NCBI GenBank assembly: GCA_017546505.1
Contig: JAFYWV010000122.1
Span: 1 to 64,000 of the forward strand
DNA from: Bacteroidaceae bacterium
GTDB lineage: Bacteria > Bacteroidota > Bacteroidia > Bacteroidales > Bacteroidaceae
Reading direction: 5' to 3'
DNA length: 64,000 bases
In this document: positions 1-9,125 of the stretch, piece after piece
How the letters are laid out: each line of letters starts with the position of its first letter
Position numbering within the stretch: position 1 is the first letter of the stretch
Notes under the pieces: model-generated
The model's database searches: none
What the model was told of the DNA's origin: nothing
Seen by the model: the letters and a program-made list of their open reading frames with translations, nothing else
Translations under genes and position numbers: made by a program

Positions 1-13
1 CACGCAATCTATT

Positions 14-1648
14 TTATTTACGCTCAAGTTCACAGAGTTCCTCCATCTTCTTTGCGGCAAGGAATTCATAGATTCCGCACAGGTGTTCACGCACCTTGCC
101 GTGACCGAACTCATAGACCTTGGTTACAAGCCCATCAAGGAAGTCGCGGTCGTGGCTCACACAGATTAGCGTACCATCGTAATCCTGCAACGCCTGCTTG
201 AGAATATCCTTTGTCTTGAGGTCGAGATGGTTCGTAGGCTCGTCGAGGATAAGCAGGTTCACCGGTTCGAGCAACAACTTCAGAAGCGCCAGACGTGTGC
301 GCTCACCACCCGAGAGAACCTTGACCTTCTTTGTACTTGCCTCACCGCCGAACATAAAGGCACCCAACAAATCGCGTATCTTGTTGCGTATCTCGCCTTT
401 TGCAACATCATCAATAGTCTGGAATACCGTGAGTTCCTCATCAAGCAACGATGCCTGGTTCTGGGCGAAATAACCTATCTGCACATTATGACCAAGCTGC
501 AAAGAGCCCTCGTGCTCAAGTTCCTTCATAATACACTTTACGAGCGTTGACTTTCCCTCACCGTTACGGCCAACGAAAGCCACCTTGTTGCCACGTTCAA
601 TGGTTAGCGTTGCACCCGAGAAGATACGTTTCTCGCCAAAGGCCTTGCCCACACCGTCCATAATCACAGGATACTGTCCTGCACGCGGCGAGGGAGGGAA
701 TTTGAGACGCAATGCCGATGTATCCTCTTCGTCAACCTCAATAATCTCCAGTTTCTCGAGCATCTTCACACGGCTCTGCACCTGAAGGGTCTTTGAATAA
801 GTACCTTTGAAACGCTCGATGAAATCTTTTGTTTCCTGAATCATCTTCTGCTGCTCCTCGTACTGCTTCATCTGTTGCTGACGACGCTCGGCACGCAGCA
901 CAAGATACTGCGAGTAGTTGACCTTGTAGTCATATATGCGGCCCATAGTAACCTCAATGGTACGGGTTGTGATGTTATCGACAAATTTGCGGTCGTGACT
1001 GATTACCACTACAGCCTTGCCGTTATTTACAAGAAACTCCTCGAGCCAGCCGATGGACTCAATATCCAGGTGGTTGGTGGGCTCGTCGAGCAACAGCACG
1101 TCTGGGTTGCGCAACAACATCTTCGCAAGCTCTATACGCATACGCCAACCACCGCTGAACTCACTTGTCTGGCGGCCGAAATCAGTGCGCTCAAAGCCCA
1201 AGCCCAGGAGAGTCTTCTCAACATCCTCCTCAAAATGGGTCATATCGATGGCATAGAACTTCTCGCTTTTTGTGGCAACCTCCTCAATGAGCGCCATATA
1301 ATCGTCGCTCTCGTAGTCGGTGCGGGTTGCAAGCTCGTTGTTCATACGGTCGAGTTCGGCCTCCATCTCATAGAGATGGGCAAAAGCCTGCGATGCCTCT
1401 TCAAAGACTGTGCGCCCGTCCTCGGTCATCAGGTGCTGGGGCAGATAGGCTATGACGGTATCCTTTGGAGCGGACACTGTACCGCGCGAAGCGGTGCGTA
1501 CACCAGCAAGTATCTTCAGCAAAGTACTCTTGCCTGCACCGTTCTTGCCCATAAGGGCAATGCGGTCCTTCTCATTAATCACAAACGAAACATCACTGAA
1601 CAGCGTTGTTCCACCAAATTCCACAGCCAATCCATCGACCGAAACCAT
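14..1648 (-). CDS. ABC-F family ATP-binding cassette protein
   Basis: Soluble duplicated ABC ATPase without membrane segments, 544 residues, the usual length for ABC-F proteins that act on the ribosome (translation factor or antibiotic-protection type). The first cassette has Walker A GKNGAGKST near residue 35 and signature FSGGWRMRI. The second has GRNGEGKST and LSGGERTRLALL. Both have the Walker B form LLLDEPTNHLD or LILDEPTNHLD. The charged stretch between cassettes, around residues 240-320, is the expected inter-domain linker. The start is the ATG at 1648, about 37 nt from a TAnnTTTG element. It is divergent from thrA. The exact subfamily (Uup, YdiF or other) cannot be told by eye, and resistance is not implied. 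Confidence 0.93.
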   Translation of the reverse strand: MVSVDGLAVEFGGTTLFSDVSFVINEKDRIALMGKNGAGKSTLLKILAGVRTASRGTVSAPKDTVIAYLPQHLMTEDGRTVFEEASQAFAHLYEMEAELDRMNNELATRTDYESDDYMALIEEVATKSEKFYAIDMTHFEEDVEKTLLGLGFERTDFGRQTSEFSGGWRMRIELAKMLLRNPDVLLLDEPTNHLDIESIGWLEEFLVNNGKAVVVISHDRKFVDNITTRTIEVTMGRIYDYKVNYSQYLVLRAERRQQQMKQYEEQQKMIQETKDFIERFKGTYSKTLQVQSRVKMLEKLEIIEVDEEDTSALRLKFPPSPRAGQYPVIMDGVGKAFGEKRIFSGATLTIERGNKVAFVGRNGEGKSTLVKCIMKELEHEGSLQLGHNVQIGYFAQNQASLLDEELTVFQTIDDVAKGEIRNKIRDLLGAFMFGGEASTKKVKVLSGGERTRLALLKLLLEPVNLLILDEPTNHLDLKTKDILKQALQDYDGTLICVSHDRDFLDGLVTKVYEFGHGKVREHLCGIYEFLAAKKMEELCELERK

Positions 1649-1684
1649 ATTCTCAATTTTGTTTTAATTTGTTATAATCGAATG

Positions 1685-1692
1685 CAAAGATA
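1685..1692 (-). promoter_or_regulatory. -7 element of the ABC-F gene promoter
   Basis: TATCTTTG read on the minus strand matches the Bacteroidota TAnnTTTG -7 consensus. A TTTG lies 22 nt upstream, slightly longer than the usual 19-21 spacing. Confidence 0.55.
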
Positions 1693-1700
1693 CGAAATTG

Positions 1701-1731
1701 TTGCTGTTTTAGAGCAAAAAAATTAAATTTG
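1701..1731 (+). promoter_or_regulatory. thrA promoter
   Basis: TTG at 1701-1703, a 20-nt spacer, then TAAATTTG at 1724-1731: a good match to the Bacteroidota -33/-7 promoter. It lies back to back with the ABC-F promoter, so the 135-bp gap is a divergent promoter region. Confidence 0.65.
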
Positions 1732-1783
1732 CACCTTAATAATTGCAATACCCCCAAATAATTGCATAAAAAACAGACGGAGA

Positions 1784-4222
1784 ATGAAAGTTATGAAATT
1801 CGGCGGGACATCGGTTGGTTCCGTAGAGAGCATATTAAGTCTCAAGAAGATTGTTGAAGAGGCTGCAAGGAATGAGCGCGTGATTGTTGTTGTGTCGGCT
1901 CTTGGCGGCATAACCGATAAACTGATAAAGACCGCCAACCTTGCGGTAAACGGTGATGCGGCATTCAACGAAGAGTTCCGTGAGATTGTTGCACGTCACC
2001 ACCGGTTGATAGATACCGTCATCACCAATGACAACAAGCGCACTGCGCTGTTGGAGGAGGTGGATATGCTGCTTGGCGAGCTGAACAACATATATCAGGG
2101 ACTTGCGCTCATAAACAATATGACCGCAAAGTCCGAGGCGACAATCGTAAGCTATGGCGAGAGGATTTCGAGCCGCATAGTGACAGCACTCATTGACGGG
2201 GCAGTACGTTTCAATGCCCGCCAGTTCATAAAGACTGAGACAAAGCACAAGAAATATATCCTTGCTGATGATATAACAGACAAGCTGATACACGAGCAGT
2301 TCGATGGTTGCAATGAGAGAATAATTGTTGTTCCGGGATTCATTGCCCAGGACAAGGAGAGCGAGGAGATAACCAATCTGGGACGTGGCGGCAGCGACTA
2401 TACAGCCGCCATCATTGCAGCTACACTTAAGGCAGAATACCTTGAGATATGGACCGATGTGGATGGCTTTATGACAGCCGACCCGCGTGTCATCAACAAT
2501 GCTTATACCATCGGGCACTTGAGCTATGTCGAGGCTACTGAGCTCTGCAACTTCGGTGCAAAGGTCGTATACCCTCCTACAATATACCCCGTATTCAAGG
2601 CAAATATCCCCATCAGGATAAAGAACACCTTCAACCCGGATGGAGAGGGTACAATCATTGATGCCAACAGCGAGAGTGAGGGCCGCCTTATCAAGGGTAT
2701 CTCAAGCATCAACGACACCGACCTGCTCACAGTCCAGGGACTTGGTATGGTGGGCGTGGTAGGCGTGAACCACCGCATCTTCCGTGCGTTGGGCAATGCA
2801 GGCATCAGCGTGTTCCTTGTCGCACAGGCATCCTCGGAGAACAGCACATCAATAGGTTTGCGACACGTCGATGCCGACAAGGCGTGTGAAGTGCTGAACA
2901 AAGAGTTCGAGAAAGAGATTTCTATGGGCCTGATGGAGAGCGTGCACGCCACCACAGACCTGTCGACAGTTGCCATCGTGGGCGAGAATATGCGCCACAA
3001 CGCCGGCATCATAGGCAAACTGTTCCAGACATTGGGCCGCAACGGTATCAATGTCATCGCCTGTGCCCAAGGCGGACAGGAGACAAACATTTCGTTTGTC
3101 ATTAAGGCCGACCTGCTGCGCAAGACACTGAATGTGATACACGACTCTTTCTTCCTGTCGGAATACAAGGTGCTCAATCTCTTCATCTGCGGTGTGGGCA
3201 CTGTGGGCGGCAGCCTCATAGAGCAGATTGTATCACAGCAGGAGAAGTTGAAAACAGAGCATAGTCTTAAACTGAACATCGTGGGCATAGCCAACAGCCG
3301 CAACGCTATTTTCGACCGCGAAGGGCTCGACACGACCAACTACCGCGCTGCACTCAAAGAGAGCGCACCAAGCAGCATAGAGAAACTGCGCGACGACATA
3401 ATTGAGATGAACATATTCAACTCGGTGTTCGTTGACTGCACGGCCAGCAGCGAGGTAGCAACGATATACGGTGACCTGCTGTCACACAACATCAGCGTGG
3501 TGGCAGCCAACAAGATTGCAGCATCGGCCGACTATGCCACATACAACAACCTGAAACAGATTGCACGCCAACGCAACATCAAGTATCTGTTCGAGACCAA
3601 CGTGGGAGCAGGACTTCCAATTATCAACACCATAAACGACCTTATTAACAGCGGCGACAAGATTTTGAAGATAGAGGCTGTGCTCAGCGGCACGCTGAAC
3701 TTCATTTTCAACGTCTTGAGCAAGGACATCCCAATGAGCAGGGCTGTGCGCCTGGCACAGGAGAAGGGCTACAGCGAACCCGACCCACGCATTGACCTCT
3801 GTGGCAAGGATGTGATACGCAAGCTCGTTATCCTTGCACGCGAAGCCGGCTATGCAATAGAGCAGAGCGACATTGAGGCAAATCTGTTCATTCCGCAGGA
3901 GTTGTTCGAAGGCACATTGGAGAATTTCTGGGCAAAGCTGCCGCAACTTGATGCTCAGTTTGAGGAGGAGCGCAAGCAATTGGTGGCAGAGAAGATGCAT
4001 TGGCGTTTCATTGCAAAGTACGAGAACGGCAAGGGAAGCGTCTCGCTATGCAAGGTAAACGAGCGCCACCCGTTCTACCACCTCGAGGGCAGCAACAACA
4101 TCATTCTGCTAACCACAGAGCGCTACAAGGAGTACCCGATGCTCATACAGGGCTACGGAGCAGGTGCCGGCGTGACGGCTGCAGGTCTCTTTGCCGACAT
4201 TATGCGCATTGCAAATATCTGA
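1784..4222 (+). CDS. thrA: Bifunctional aspartate kinase / homoserine dehydrogenase I
   Basis: Catalyses the first and third steps of the aspartate pathway to threonine and methionine. Residues 1 to about 295 are the aspartokinase domain, opening with the nucleotide-binding motif KFGGTSVGS and containing NLGRGGSDYTA. Residues about 310-455 hold two ACT domains, the expected site of threonine feedback. From about 465 the homoserine dehydrogenase part begins with a Rossmann motif (GVGTVGGSL) and contains ETNVGAGLPIINT. At 812 residues it is full length for the fused enzyme. Many Bacteroidota place apgM and thrC next to thrA; here the next gene is an ECF sigma factor, so thrA stands alone with its own promoter and terminator. 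Confidence 0.97.
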   Translation: MKVMKFGGTSVGSVESILSLKKIVEEAARNERVIVVVSALGGITDKLIKTANLAVNGDAAFNEEFREIVARHHRLIDTVITNDNKRTALLEEVDMLLGELNNIYQGLALINNMTAKSEATIVSYGERISSRIVTALIDGAVRFNARQFIKTETKHKKYILADDITDKLIHEQFDGCNERIIVVPGFIAQDKESEEITNLGRGGSDYTAAIIAATLKAEYLEIWTDVDGFMTADPRVINNAYTIGHLSYVEATELCNFGAKVVYPPTIYPVFKANIPIRIKNTFNPDGEGTIIDANSESEGRLIKGISSINDTDLLTVQGLGMVGVVGVNHRIFRALGNAGISVFLVAQASSENSTSIGLRHVDADKACEVLNKEFEKEISMGLMESVHATTDLSTVAIVGENMRHNAGIIGKLFQTLGRNGINVIACAQGGQETNISFVIKADLLRKTLNVIHDSFFLSEYKVLNLFICGVGTVGGSLIEQIVSQQEKLKTEHSLKLNIVGIANSRNAIFDREGLDTTNYRAALKESAPSSIEKLRDDIIEMNIFNSVFVDCTASSEVATIYGDLLSHNISVVAANKIAASADYATYNNLKQIARQRNIKYLFETNVGAGLPIINTINDLINSGDKILKIEAVLSGTLNFIFNVLSKDIPMSRAVRLAQEKGYSEPDPRIDLCGKDVIRKLVILAREAGYAIEQSDIEANLFIPQELFEGTLENFWAKLPQLDAQFEEERKQLVAEKMHWRFIAKYENGKGSVSLCKVNERHPFYHLEGSNNIILLTTERYKEYPMLIQGYGAGAGVTAAGLFADIMRIANI

Positions 4223-4263
4223 TAGAGGCATAATTGCCATATAGCATTCAGGCAAGCAACCGT

Positions 4264-4299
4264 GAGGCTGTGTCAAAATATAAATTTTGGCTCAGCCTC
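4264..4299. terminator. Hairpin terminator between thrA and the ECF sigma gene
   Basis: A 16-bp stem with two imperfect pairs (arms 4264-4279 and 4284-4299) is followed by TTTAAGTTT. It sits between convergent genes and may serve both. Confidence 0.6.
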
Positions 4300-4364
4300 T
4301 TTAAGTTTGTCAATCATAACACACAGACACGTGCCTGTTCAGGAATAATAACTATCCGACATTC

Positions 4365-4868
4365 TCACTTATAGTCCTTCAACATACTCTGCAATTGCTG
4401 ACGAGTGAAGAATATACGACTTTTCACCGTGCCGATAGGGAGTCCGAGACGGTCGGCTATCTCACGGTATTTAAAACCCGAGATATGCATCAGAAAGGGT
4501 ATACGATAATCACGTGGCAGACTGTGAACGACACGGTAAATCTCCTTAGTATCGTAGCCGTTGTCAGTGATGTAATTATCCAGTTCGCGGGAGTTGTTGA
4601 TGTGGAAGAGATTGTCTGTCTGGTCCACAAAAATCTGGTCCCTAACCTCCTTGCGATAATTGTTTATGAAGATGTTACGCATTATAGTATATACCCACCC
4701 TTTAAAGTTTGTACCCGGGGTATATTTATCCATATTGCCCAATGCCTTTAACGATGTTTCTTGCAGCAAATCGTTAGCCTCATCCCTGTCTGCCGTGAGT
4801 TTATAGGCAAAGCGTTGCAGCTCCGACTGTACCTCAAGCAGTTCCCTCCTGAATTTTGCTGTATCCAA
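4365..4868 (-). CDS. ECF (sigma-70 family) RNA polymerase sigma factor
   Basis: A 167-residue two-domain ECF sigma factor. Region 2 spans roughly residues 15-80 and includes NDLLQETSLKAL and the aromatic GWVYTIMRN stretch for -10 melting. Region 4 (about 112-162) carries a helix-turn-helix, YREIADRLGLPIGTVKSRI, for -35 recognition. No anti-sigma factor or FecR-like gene is adjacent, and both neighbours point toward or away from it, so it is monocistronic. That makes it look like one of the stand-alone Bacteroidota ECF factors rather than a SusCD-linked regulator. Its regulon cannot be inferred here. Confidence 0.92.
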   Translation of the reverse strand: MDTAKFRRELLEVQSELQRFAYKLTADRDEANDLLQETSLKALGNMDKYTPGTNFKGWVYTIMRNIFINNYRKEVRDQIFVDQTDNLFHINNSRELDNYITDNGYDTKEIYRVVHSLPRDYRIPFLMHISGFKYREIADRLGLPIGTVKSRIFFTRQQLQSMLKDYK

Positions 4869-4996
4869 TTTTGATTAAATTTAATGTTCTTACCGGCAAA
4901 ATCACCGGAATATGAATAGATAACAAAACAGACCGCTATTTTGTTTTATGGGGCAAGAAAAAAATCATCATCTTTCATTTATTAGCTCTATTTTTA

Positions 4997-5004
4997 TATC
5001 TTCG
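4997..5004 (+). promoter_or_regulatory. -7-like element upstream of the SpmAB-type gene
   Basis: TATCTTCG is a one-base variant of TAnnTTTG, 23 nt before the start codon. No clear -33 TTTG is visible. Confidence 0.4.
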
Positions 5005-5027
5005 CAAAGAATATACAACTGCGCGCA

Positions 5028-6260
5028 ATGGTACTGAACTATATTTGGATTGCATTTTTCTTAATCTCGTTTGTCATAGCACTTGGCAGACTGATTTTTA
5101 TGGGGGATTCTTCGGTGTTCACAGAGATGATGACAGCAAGCACGACATCTGCCAAAAACGCTTTTGAGCTATCATTAGGGCTTACCGGAGTGCTGTCGCT
5201 ATGGATGGGAATAATGAAGATAGGCGAGAAAGGCGGCCTTGTAGCCGCATTGGCAAGAGTGCTGAGCCCCGTGCTGTGCAAAATATTCCCCGACGTGCCC
5301 AAAGGACACCCCGCTATGGGAACTATGTTTATGAACTTTGCGGCAAATATGCTGGGGCTCGACAATGCTGCGACACCAATGGGCCTGAAGGCAATGCAGG
5401 AGTTGCAGGAAATAAATCCTAAAAAAGACACCGCAAGCAACCCGATGATAATGTTTCTTGTACTGAACACATCGGGACTGACCCTGATACCGGTATCTGT
5501 ACTCACTTTCCGCACCGAGATGGGCGCGGCAAACCCAACAGACATATTCCTGCCAATACTCATAGCAACCACGGTTGCAACATTGGTGGGCCTTATAGTG
5601 ACAAGCATATACCAACGCATAAACCTGCTCAACCGCACAATGTTGCTTTTTCTCTTTGGAGTGTGCCTGTTCATTGCCGGCGGTACCTGGGGAATGATGC
5701 AACTGTCACAAGTGCGTATAGAGGCCCTCTCGACATCAGTTGCAGGAGTAACATTGTTCTCCATCATTATACTGTTCATTCTCGCCGGCGTAAAAGCCAA
5801 AATCAATGTCTACGAGGCGTTCATTGAGGGCGCAAAAGATGGCTTTGGCACAGCCGTGCGCATCATTCCCTACCTCATTGCCATATTGGTTGCAATAGCA
5901 GTGTTCCGTGCATCGGGAGGAATGGATGTTATTATGGACGGCATTGCCCGTTGCGCTGCTGCACTTGGAGCTGATACTGATTTCGTTGGAGCATTGCCGA
6001 CTGCTATTATGAAACCACTAAGTGGCAGCGGAGCGCGCGGAATGATGGTAGATGCGATGAACACATACGGCGCCGACTCCTTCGCCGGACGTCTGGCGTG
6101 CATTTTCCAGGGCGCGACAGACACCACATTCTACATTCTTGCAGTCTATTTTGGCAGCGTGGGAATAAGAAAGACGCGACACGCACTCACCTGTGGACTG
6201 CTGGCCGACCTTGCCGGCATAATAGCGGCAATAGTTGTGGGATATATTTTCTTTGGATAA
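5028..6260 (+). CDS. Nucleoside-recognition (Gate) domain membrane protein, SpmA-SpmB fusion type
   Basis: A 410-residue polytopic inner-membrane protein with about ten hydrophobic helices. The N-terminal half resembles spore maturation protein A (MFMNFAANMLGLDNAATP, conserved in SpmA). The C-terminal half resembles SpmB (PTAIMKPLSGSGARGMM). The two are separate proteins in Bacillus. The organism type does not sporulate, so the role is unknown; the Gate-domain family is thought to move small solutes. The start ATG at 5028 gives a sensible first helix. It is 11 nt upstream of ybeY and probably co-transcribed with it. Confidence 0.88.
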   Translation: MVLNYIWIAFFLISFVIALGRLIFMGDSSVFTEMMTASTTSAKNAFELSLGLTGVLSLWMGIMKIGEKGGLVAALARVLSPVLCKIFPDVPKGHPAMGTMFMNFAANMLGLDNAATPMGLKAMQELQEINPKKDTASNPMIMFLVLNTSGLTLIPVSVLTFRTEMGAANPTDIFLPILIATTVATLVGLIVTSIYQRINLLNRTMLLFLFGVCLFIAGGTWGMMQLSQVRIEALSTSVAGVTLFSIIILFILAGVKAKINVYEAFIEGAKDGFGTAVRIIPYLIAILVAIAVFRASGGMDVIMDGIARCAAALGADTDFVGALPTAIMKPLSGSGARGMMVDAMNTYGADSFAGRLACIFQGATDTTFYILAVYFGSVGIRKTRHALTCGLLADLAGIIAAIVVGYIFFG

Positions 6261-6271
6261 AATTTGATATT

Positions 6272-6685
6272 ATGATAAGCTACCAGACCGAGGGCGTGAA
6301 GATGCCCGCAATAAAGAGACGAGAGACAACTGCGTGGATTAAGGCTGTTGCAGCCTCGTATGGCAAAAAAGTCGGCGACATTGCCTATATTTTCTGCGAT
6401 GACGAGAAAATCCTTGAGGTAAACCGTGAGTACCTGCAGCACGACTATTATACCGACATCATCACCTTTGACTACTGCGAGGATGATGTAATCAGCGGCG
6501 ACCTTTTCATCTCGCTCGACACCGTGCGCAGCAACAGCGAACAGGTTGGTGCGACATACGAGCAGGAACTGCACCGCGTGATTATCCACGGCATACTGCA
6601 CCTGTGCGGCATCAACGACAAGGGCGAGGGCGAACGCGAGATTATGGAGGCTTGTGAGAACAAGGCGCTGGCAATGAAAGGCTGA
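6272..6685 (+). CDS. ybeY: Endoribonuclease YbeY (16S rRNA maturation factor)
   Basis: A 137-residue UPF0054 metalloprotein involved in 16S rRNA 3'-end maturation and ribosome quality control. The start ATG at 6272 is chosen because the upstream extension would run through the 3' end of the preceding gene. The metal-site region reads HGILHLCGINDK. The first two histidines of the usual H-x3-H-x5-H ligand set are present, but the third position is aspartate, a variant I believe is common in Bacteroidota. The stop codon abuts the stop of the convergent deacylase gene with no space between them and no visible terminator. Confidence 0.92.
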   Translation: MISYQTEGVKMPAIKRRETTAWIKAVAASYGKKVGDIAYIFCDDEKILEVNREYLQHDYYTDIITFDYCEDDVISGDLFISLDTVRSNSEQVGATYEQELHRVIIHGILHLCGINDKGEGEREIMEACENKALAMKG

Positions 6686-7762
6686 CTAAAGCTTCAACCC
6701 ATCGAGCATTGTACAGAATTTTTCAATGCCGTCGCGTATTTCGCTTATGAGGACAAACTCATTGGCTGTGTGTGAACGTGTTGTATCACCGGGTCCCATC
6801 TTCAATGCCGGGATACCACCCAGCAGAGCATTGTTAGAGAGTGTTGGCGAACCGTAGGGCACGCCACCCATTGCAACTGAGCGCTGCACAAGTGGATGCT
6901 CCAACGCTATCGACGAGGAGTTGAGCCTTGTTGAACGGGCTGTGACATTGCTGCCGACATTCGACTTTATTATACCCAGCAGCTCCTGATTAGAATAGCA
7001 TTCATTACTGCGTATATCAACCACATAGCTGCATTTGTCCGGTATAACGTTATGCTGCGTGCCGGCACTTATTTGAGTGACTGTCATCTTTACATCACCC
7101 AAGAGCCCCGATGCTTTATCGTATTTGTGGTTGCGGAACCACTCAATGTCGGTCAAAGCCTTGTAAAGTGCGTTCACACCTTCATTGCGCGCAGCGTGCC
7201 CCGAGATGCCCTCGGCAATGCAGTCAAGTACCATAAGCCCCTTCTCGGCAACAGCCGGCTGCATCGACGTCGGCTCACCTATTATTGCACAACTGATTGC
7301 AGGCAGATGTGGCAGAACAGCCTCTATGCCGTTAGCACCCGATACTTCTTCTTCGGCCGAGGCAAGAAAAACAGTATTGTACTGTTGTGGGGTTTGACAA
7401 ATATTATAGAACACTTGCAAAAGAGCAACAAGTGAAGCGCCATCGTCATTGCTGCCAAGACCATAAATGACATCACCCTCCACAATGGGGGTAAAAGGGT
7501 GCTTGCTCCACCCTGTCACCGGCTTGACAGTATCAATGTGAGCATCAAGCAGCAGCGTTGGACGCGAAGCATCGAACCCCGGAGCAACACACCACAGGTT
7601 GTTGAGATGACGGTGCACCTCGCACCTCACCGGCGCTCCACGCTCGATGAAGAGCTGCAGTTTGTCGGTAGCATCACCCTCCTCGCGGCTTATTGAAGGA
7701 GTGCTGATGAGCACCTTCAAAAGTTCAACAGCCTGTCTAACATTTGCTTCGCTTGCTTTCAT
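6686..7762 (-). CDS. argE: M20 family deacylase, ArgE type (N-acyl-ornithine or N-acyl-citrulline deacylase)
   Basis: A 358-residue zinc-dependent M20/M28 amidohydrolase. Metal-binding motifs are LLLDAHIDTVKP (residues about 70-80), GSNDDGASL and SAEEEVSGANG. A lid dimerisation domain occupies the middle. The ATG at 7762 is used rather than the longer frame because the extra 28 residues precede a strong promoter. In Bacteroidetes the arginine route uses N-acylated (acetyl or succinyl) intermediates and a transcarbamylase acting on acyl-ornithine, so this enzyme may deacylate acyl-citrulline rather than acetyl-ornithine. The rest of the arginine genes in the window lie at 19-24 kb, so this one is uncoupled from that operon. 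Confidence 0.82.
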   Translation of the reverse strand: MKASEANVRQAVELLKVLISTPSISREEGDATDKLQLFIERGAPVRCEVHRHLNNLWCVAPGFDASRPTLLLDAHIDTVKPVTGWSKHPFTPIVEGDVIYGLGSNDDGASLVALLQVFYNICQTPQQYNTVFLASAEEEVSGANGIEAVLPHLPAISCAIIGEPTSMQPAVAEKGLMVLDCIAEGISGHAARNEGVNALYKALTDIEWFRNHKYDKASGLLGDVKMTVTQISAGTQHNVIPDKCSYVVDIRSNECYSNQELLGIIKSNVGSNVTARSTRLNSSSIALEHPLVQRSVAMGGVPYGSPTLSNNALLGGIPALKMGPGDTTRSHTANEFVLISEIRDGIEKFCTMLDGLKL

Positions 7763-7782
7763 ATTCTCTTTTCTTTCGCGTG

Positions 7783-7813
7783 CAAAGGTACAACAGCCAG
7801 GCACATATACAAA
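7783..7813 (-). promoter_or_regulatory. Promoter of the ArgE-type deacylase
   Basis: Read on the minus strand: TTTG at 7813-7810, a 19-nt spacer, then TACCTTTG at 7790-7783. This is a near-perfect Bacteroidota promoter, 20 nt before the chosen start. Confidence 0.7.
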
Positions 7814-7885
7814 ACCATCAAATGGGATTTTTTCAACAAAAAGCAATTCCGGAGCAAAGAAACGACCTTTACGCGCGCGTTATAC

Positions 7886-7916
7886 TTGCGTATTTTTGAA
7901 TATAGTTGTATCTTCG
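7886..7916 (+). promoter_or_regulatory. prfB promoter
   Basis: TTG at 7886-7888, a 20-nt spacer, then TATCTTCG at 7909-7916, 29 nt before the prfB start. The -7 element has C for T at one position. Confidence 0.5.
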
Positions 7917-7945
7917 CGCAATAATTAAAACAGAACACAACAGAG

Positions 7946-9061
7946 ATGATTACAGCCGACCAGTTGAAGGACATAAAGGAGCGCACAGCCGCCCTGAAAC
8001 AGTATCTTGCCATTGATGAAAAAATCATACAGGTTGAGGAGGAGCAGCTCCGCACACAAGCCCCCGGTTTTTGGGACGACGCCAAGAAAGCCGAAGCACA
8101 AATGAAGAAAGTGAAGGCACTACAGGCGTGGATAGAGGGCTATAAGGAGGTCAACAACCGCACTGAGGAGGCCGAGATGGCAATGGAACTTTTCCGCGAG
8201 GAGATGGTTGAGGAGCACGAGGTGGACGATGCATACACACGCGCACTCACAGCCATTGAAGAGCTTGAACTGAAGAATATGCTCCGCGGTGAGGCCGATG
8301 ATATGGATTGTGTCCTAAAAATAAACTCGGGCGCCGGTGGTACAGAGGCGCAGGATTGGGCAAGTATGTTGATGCGTATGTATATGCGCTGGGCCGAGTC
8401 AAACGGTTACAAAGTGACTGTAGCAAACCTTCAGGAGGCTGAAGATGCCGGCATAAAGACTGTAACACTGGAGTTGCAAGGCTCTTACGCATACGGATAT
8501 CTCAAAGGCGAGAATGGCGTTCACCGTCTGGTACGCGTGAGCCCCTACAATGCACAGGGCAAGCGAATGACATCGTTCAGTTCAGTCTTTGTGACTCCGC
8601 TCGTTGATGACAGTATCGAGGTTGTGATTGAACCCGCACGTATCTCTTGGGATACATTCCGAAGCGGCGGTGCCGGTGGACAGAACGTGAACAAGGTCGA
8701 GTCGGGTGTGCGTTTGCGCTATCAGTTCAAGGACCCCTATACTGGTGCCGAGGAGGAGATTCTCATTGAAAACACCGAGACCCGCGACCAGCCAAAAAAC
8801 AAGGAGAACGCTATGCGCCAGTTGCGCTCAATCCTCTACAACAAGGAGATGCAGCACCGTATGGAGGAGCAGGCAAAGGTTGAAGCCGGCAAGAAGAAGA
8901 TTGAGTGGGGCTCACAGATTCGCAGCTATGTATTCGATGACCGCCGTGTAAAGGACCACCGCACAGGCTACCAGACATCGGATGTGAACGGTGTTATGGA
9001 CGGCAAGATTGACGGTTTCATCAAAGCATACCTGATGGAGTTCGCCGACAAGGGAGAGTAA
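7946..9061 (+). CDS. prfB: Peptide chain release factor 2
   Basis: Recognises UAA and UGA and triggers peptide release. It has 371 residues with the catalytic GGQ in RSGGAGGQNVNK and a Bacteroidota-type C-terminus (TETRDQPKNKENA). The codon-recognition tripeptide, SPF in E. coli, reads SPY here (VRVSPYNAQGK). The gene is one uninterrupted frame. At the place where many bacteria have the autoregulatory CTT-TGA-C frameshift, just after the codons for QYL, this gene reads CTT-GCC, so the programmed +1 frameshift control is absent. The start ATG gives MITADQLKDIKERT, which aligns with family N-termini. Confidence 0.96.
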   Translation: MITADQLKDIKERTAALKQYLAIDEKIIQVEEEQLRTQAPGFWDDAKKAEAQMKKVKALQAWIEGYKEVNNRTEEAEMAMELFREEMVEEHEVDDAYTRALTAIEELELKNMLRGEADDMDCVLKINSGAGGTEAQDWASMLMRMYMRWAESNGYKVTVANLQEAEDAGIKTVTLELQGSYAYGYLKGENGVHRLVRVSPYNAQGKRMTSFSSVFVTPLVDDSIEVVIEPARISWDTFRSGGAGGQNVNKVESGVRLRYQFKDPYTGAEEEILIENTETRDQPKNKENAMRQLRSILYNKEMQHRMEEQAKVEAGKKKIEWGSQIRSYVFDDRRVKDHRTGYQTSDVNGVMDGKIDGFIKAYLMEFADKGE

Positions 9062-9125
9062 TAAAGGTAAAACGGAGAACATACGACTTTTCACAATTCA
9101 CCCTCAGCCTTAAATCTCGAAATAG

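Noticed and set aside
875..1726. A 283-residue plus-strand open frame across the ABC-F gene
   Set aside because: It is antisense to a full, well-conserved ATPase, has no family-like motif and no promoter; it is a shadow frame.
5028..6260. Sporulation gene
   Set aside because: Similarity to SpmA/SpmB is to a general membrane family; nothing else in the window suggests sporulation.
7946..8045. Programmed +1 frameshift in prfB
   Set aside because: The frame is continuous and the slippery CTT-TGA is absent.
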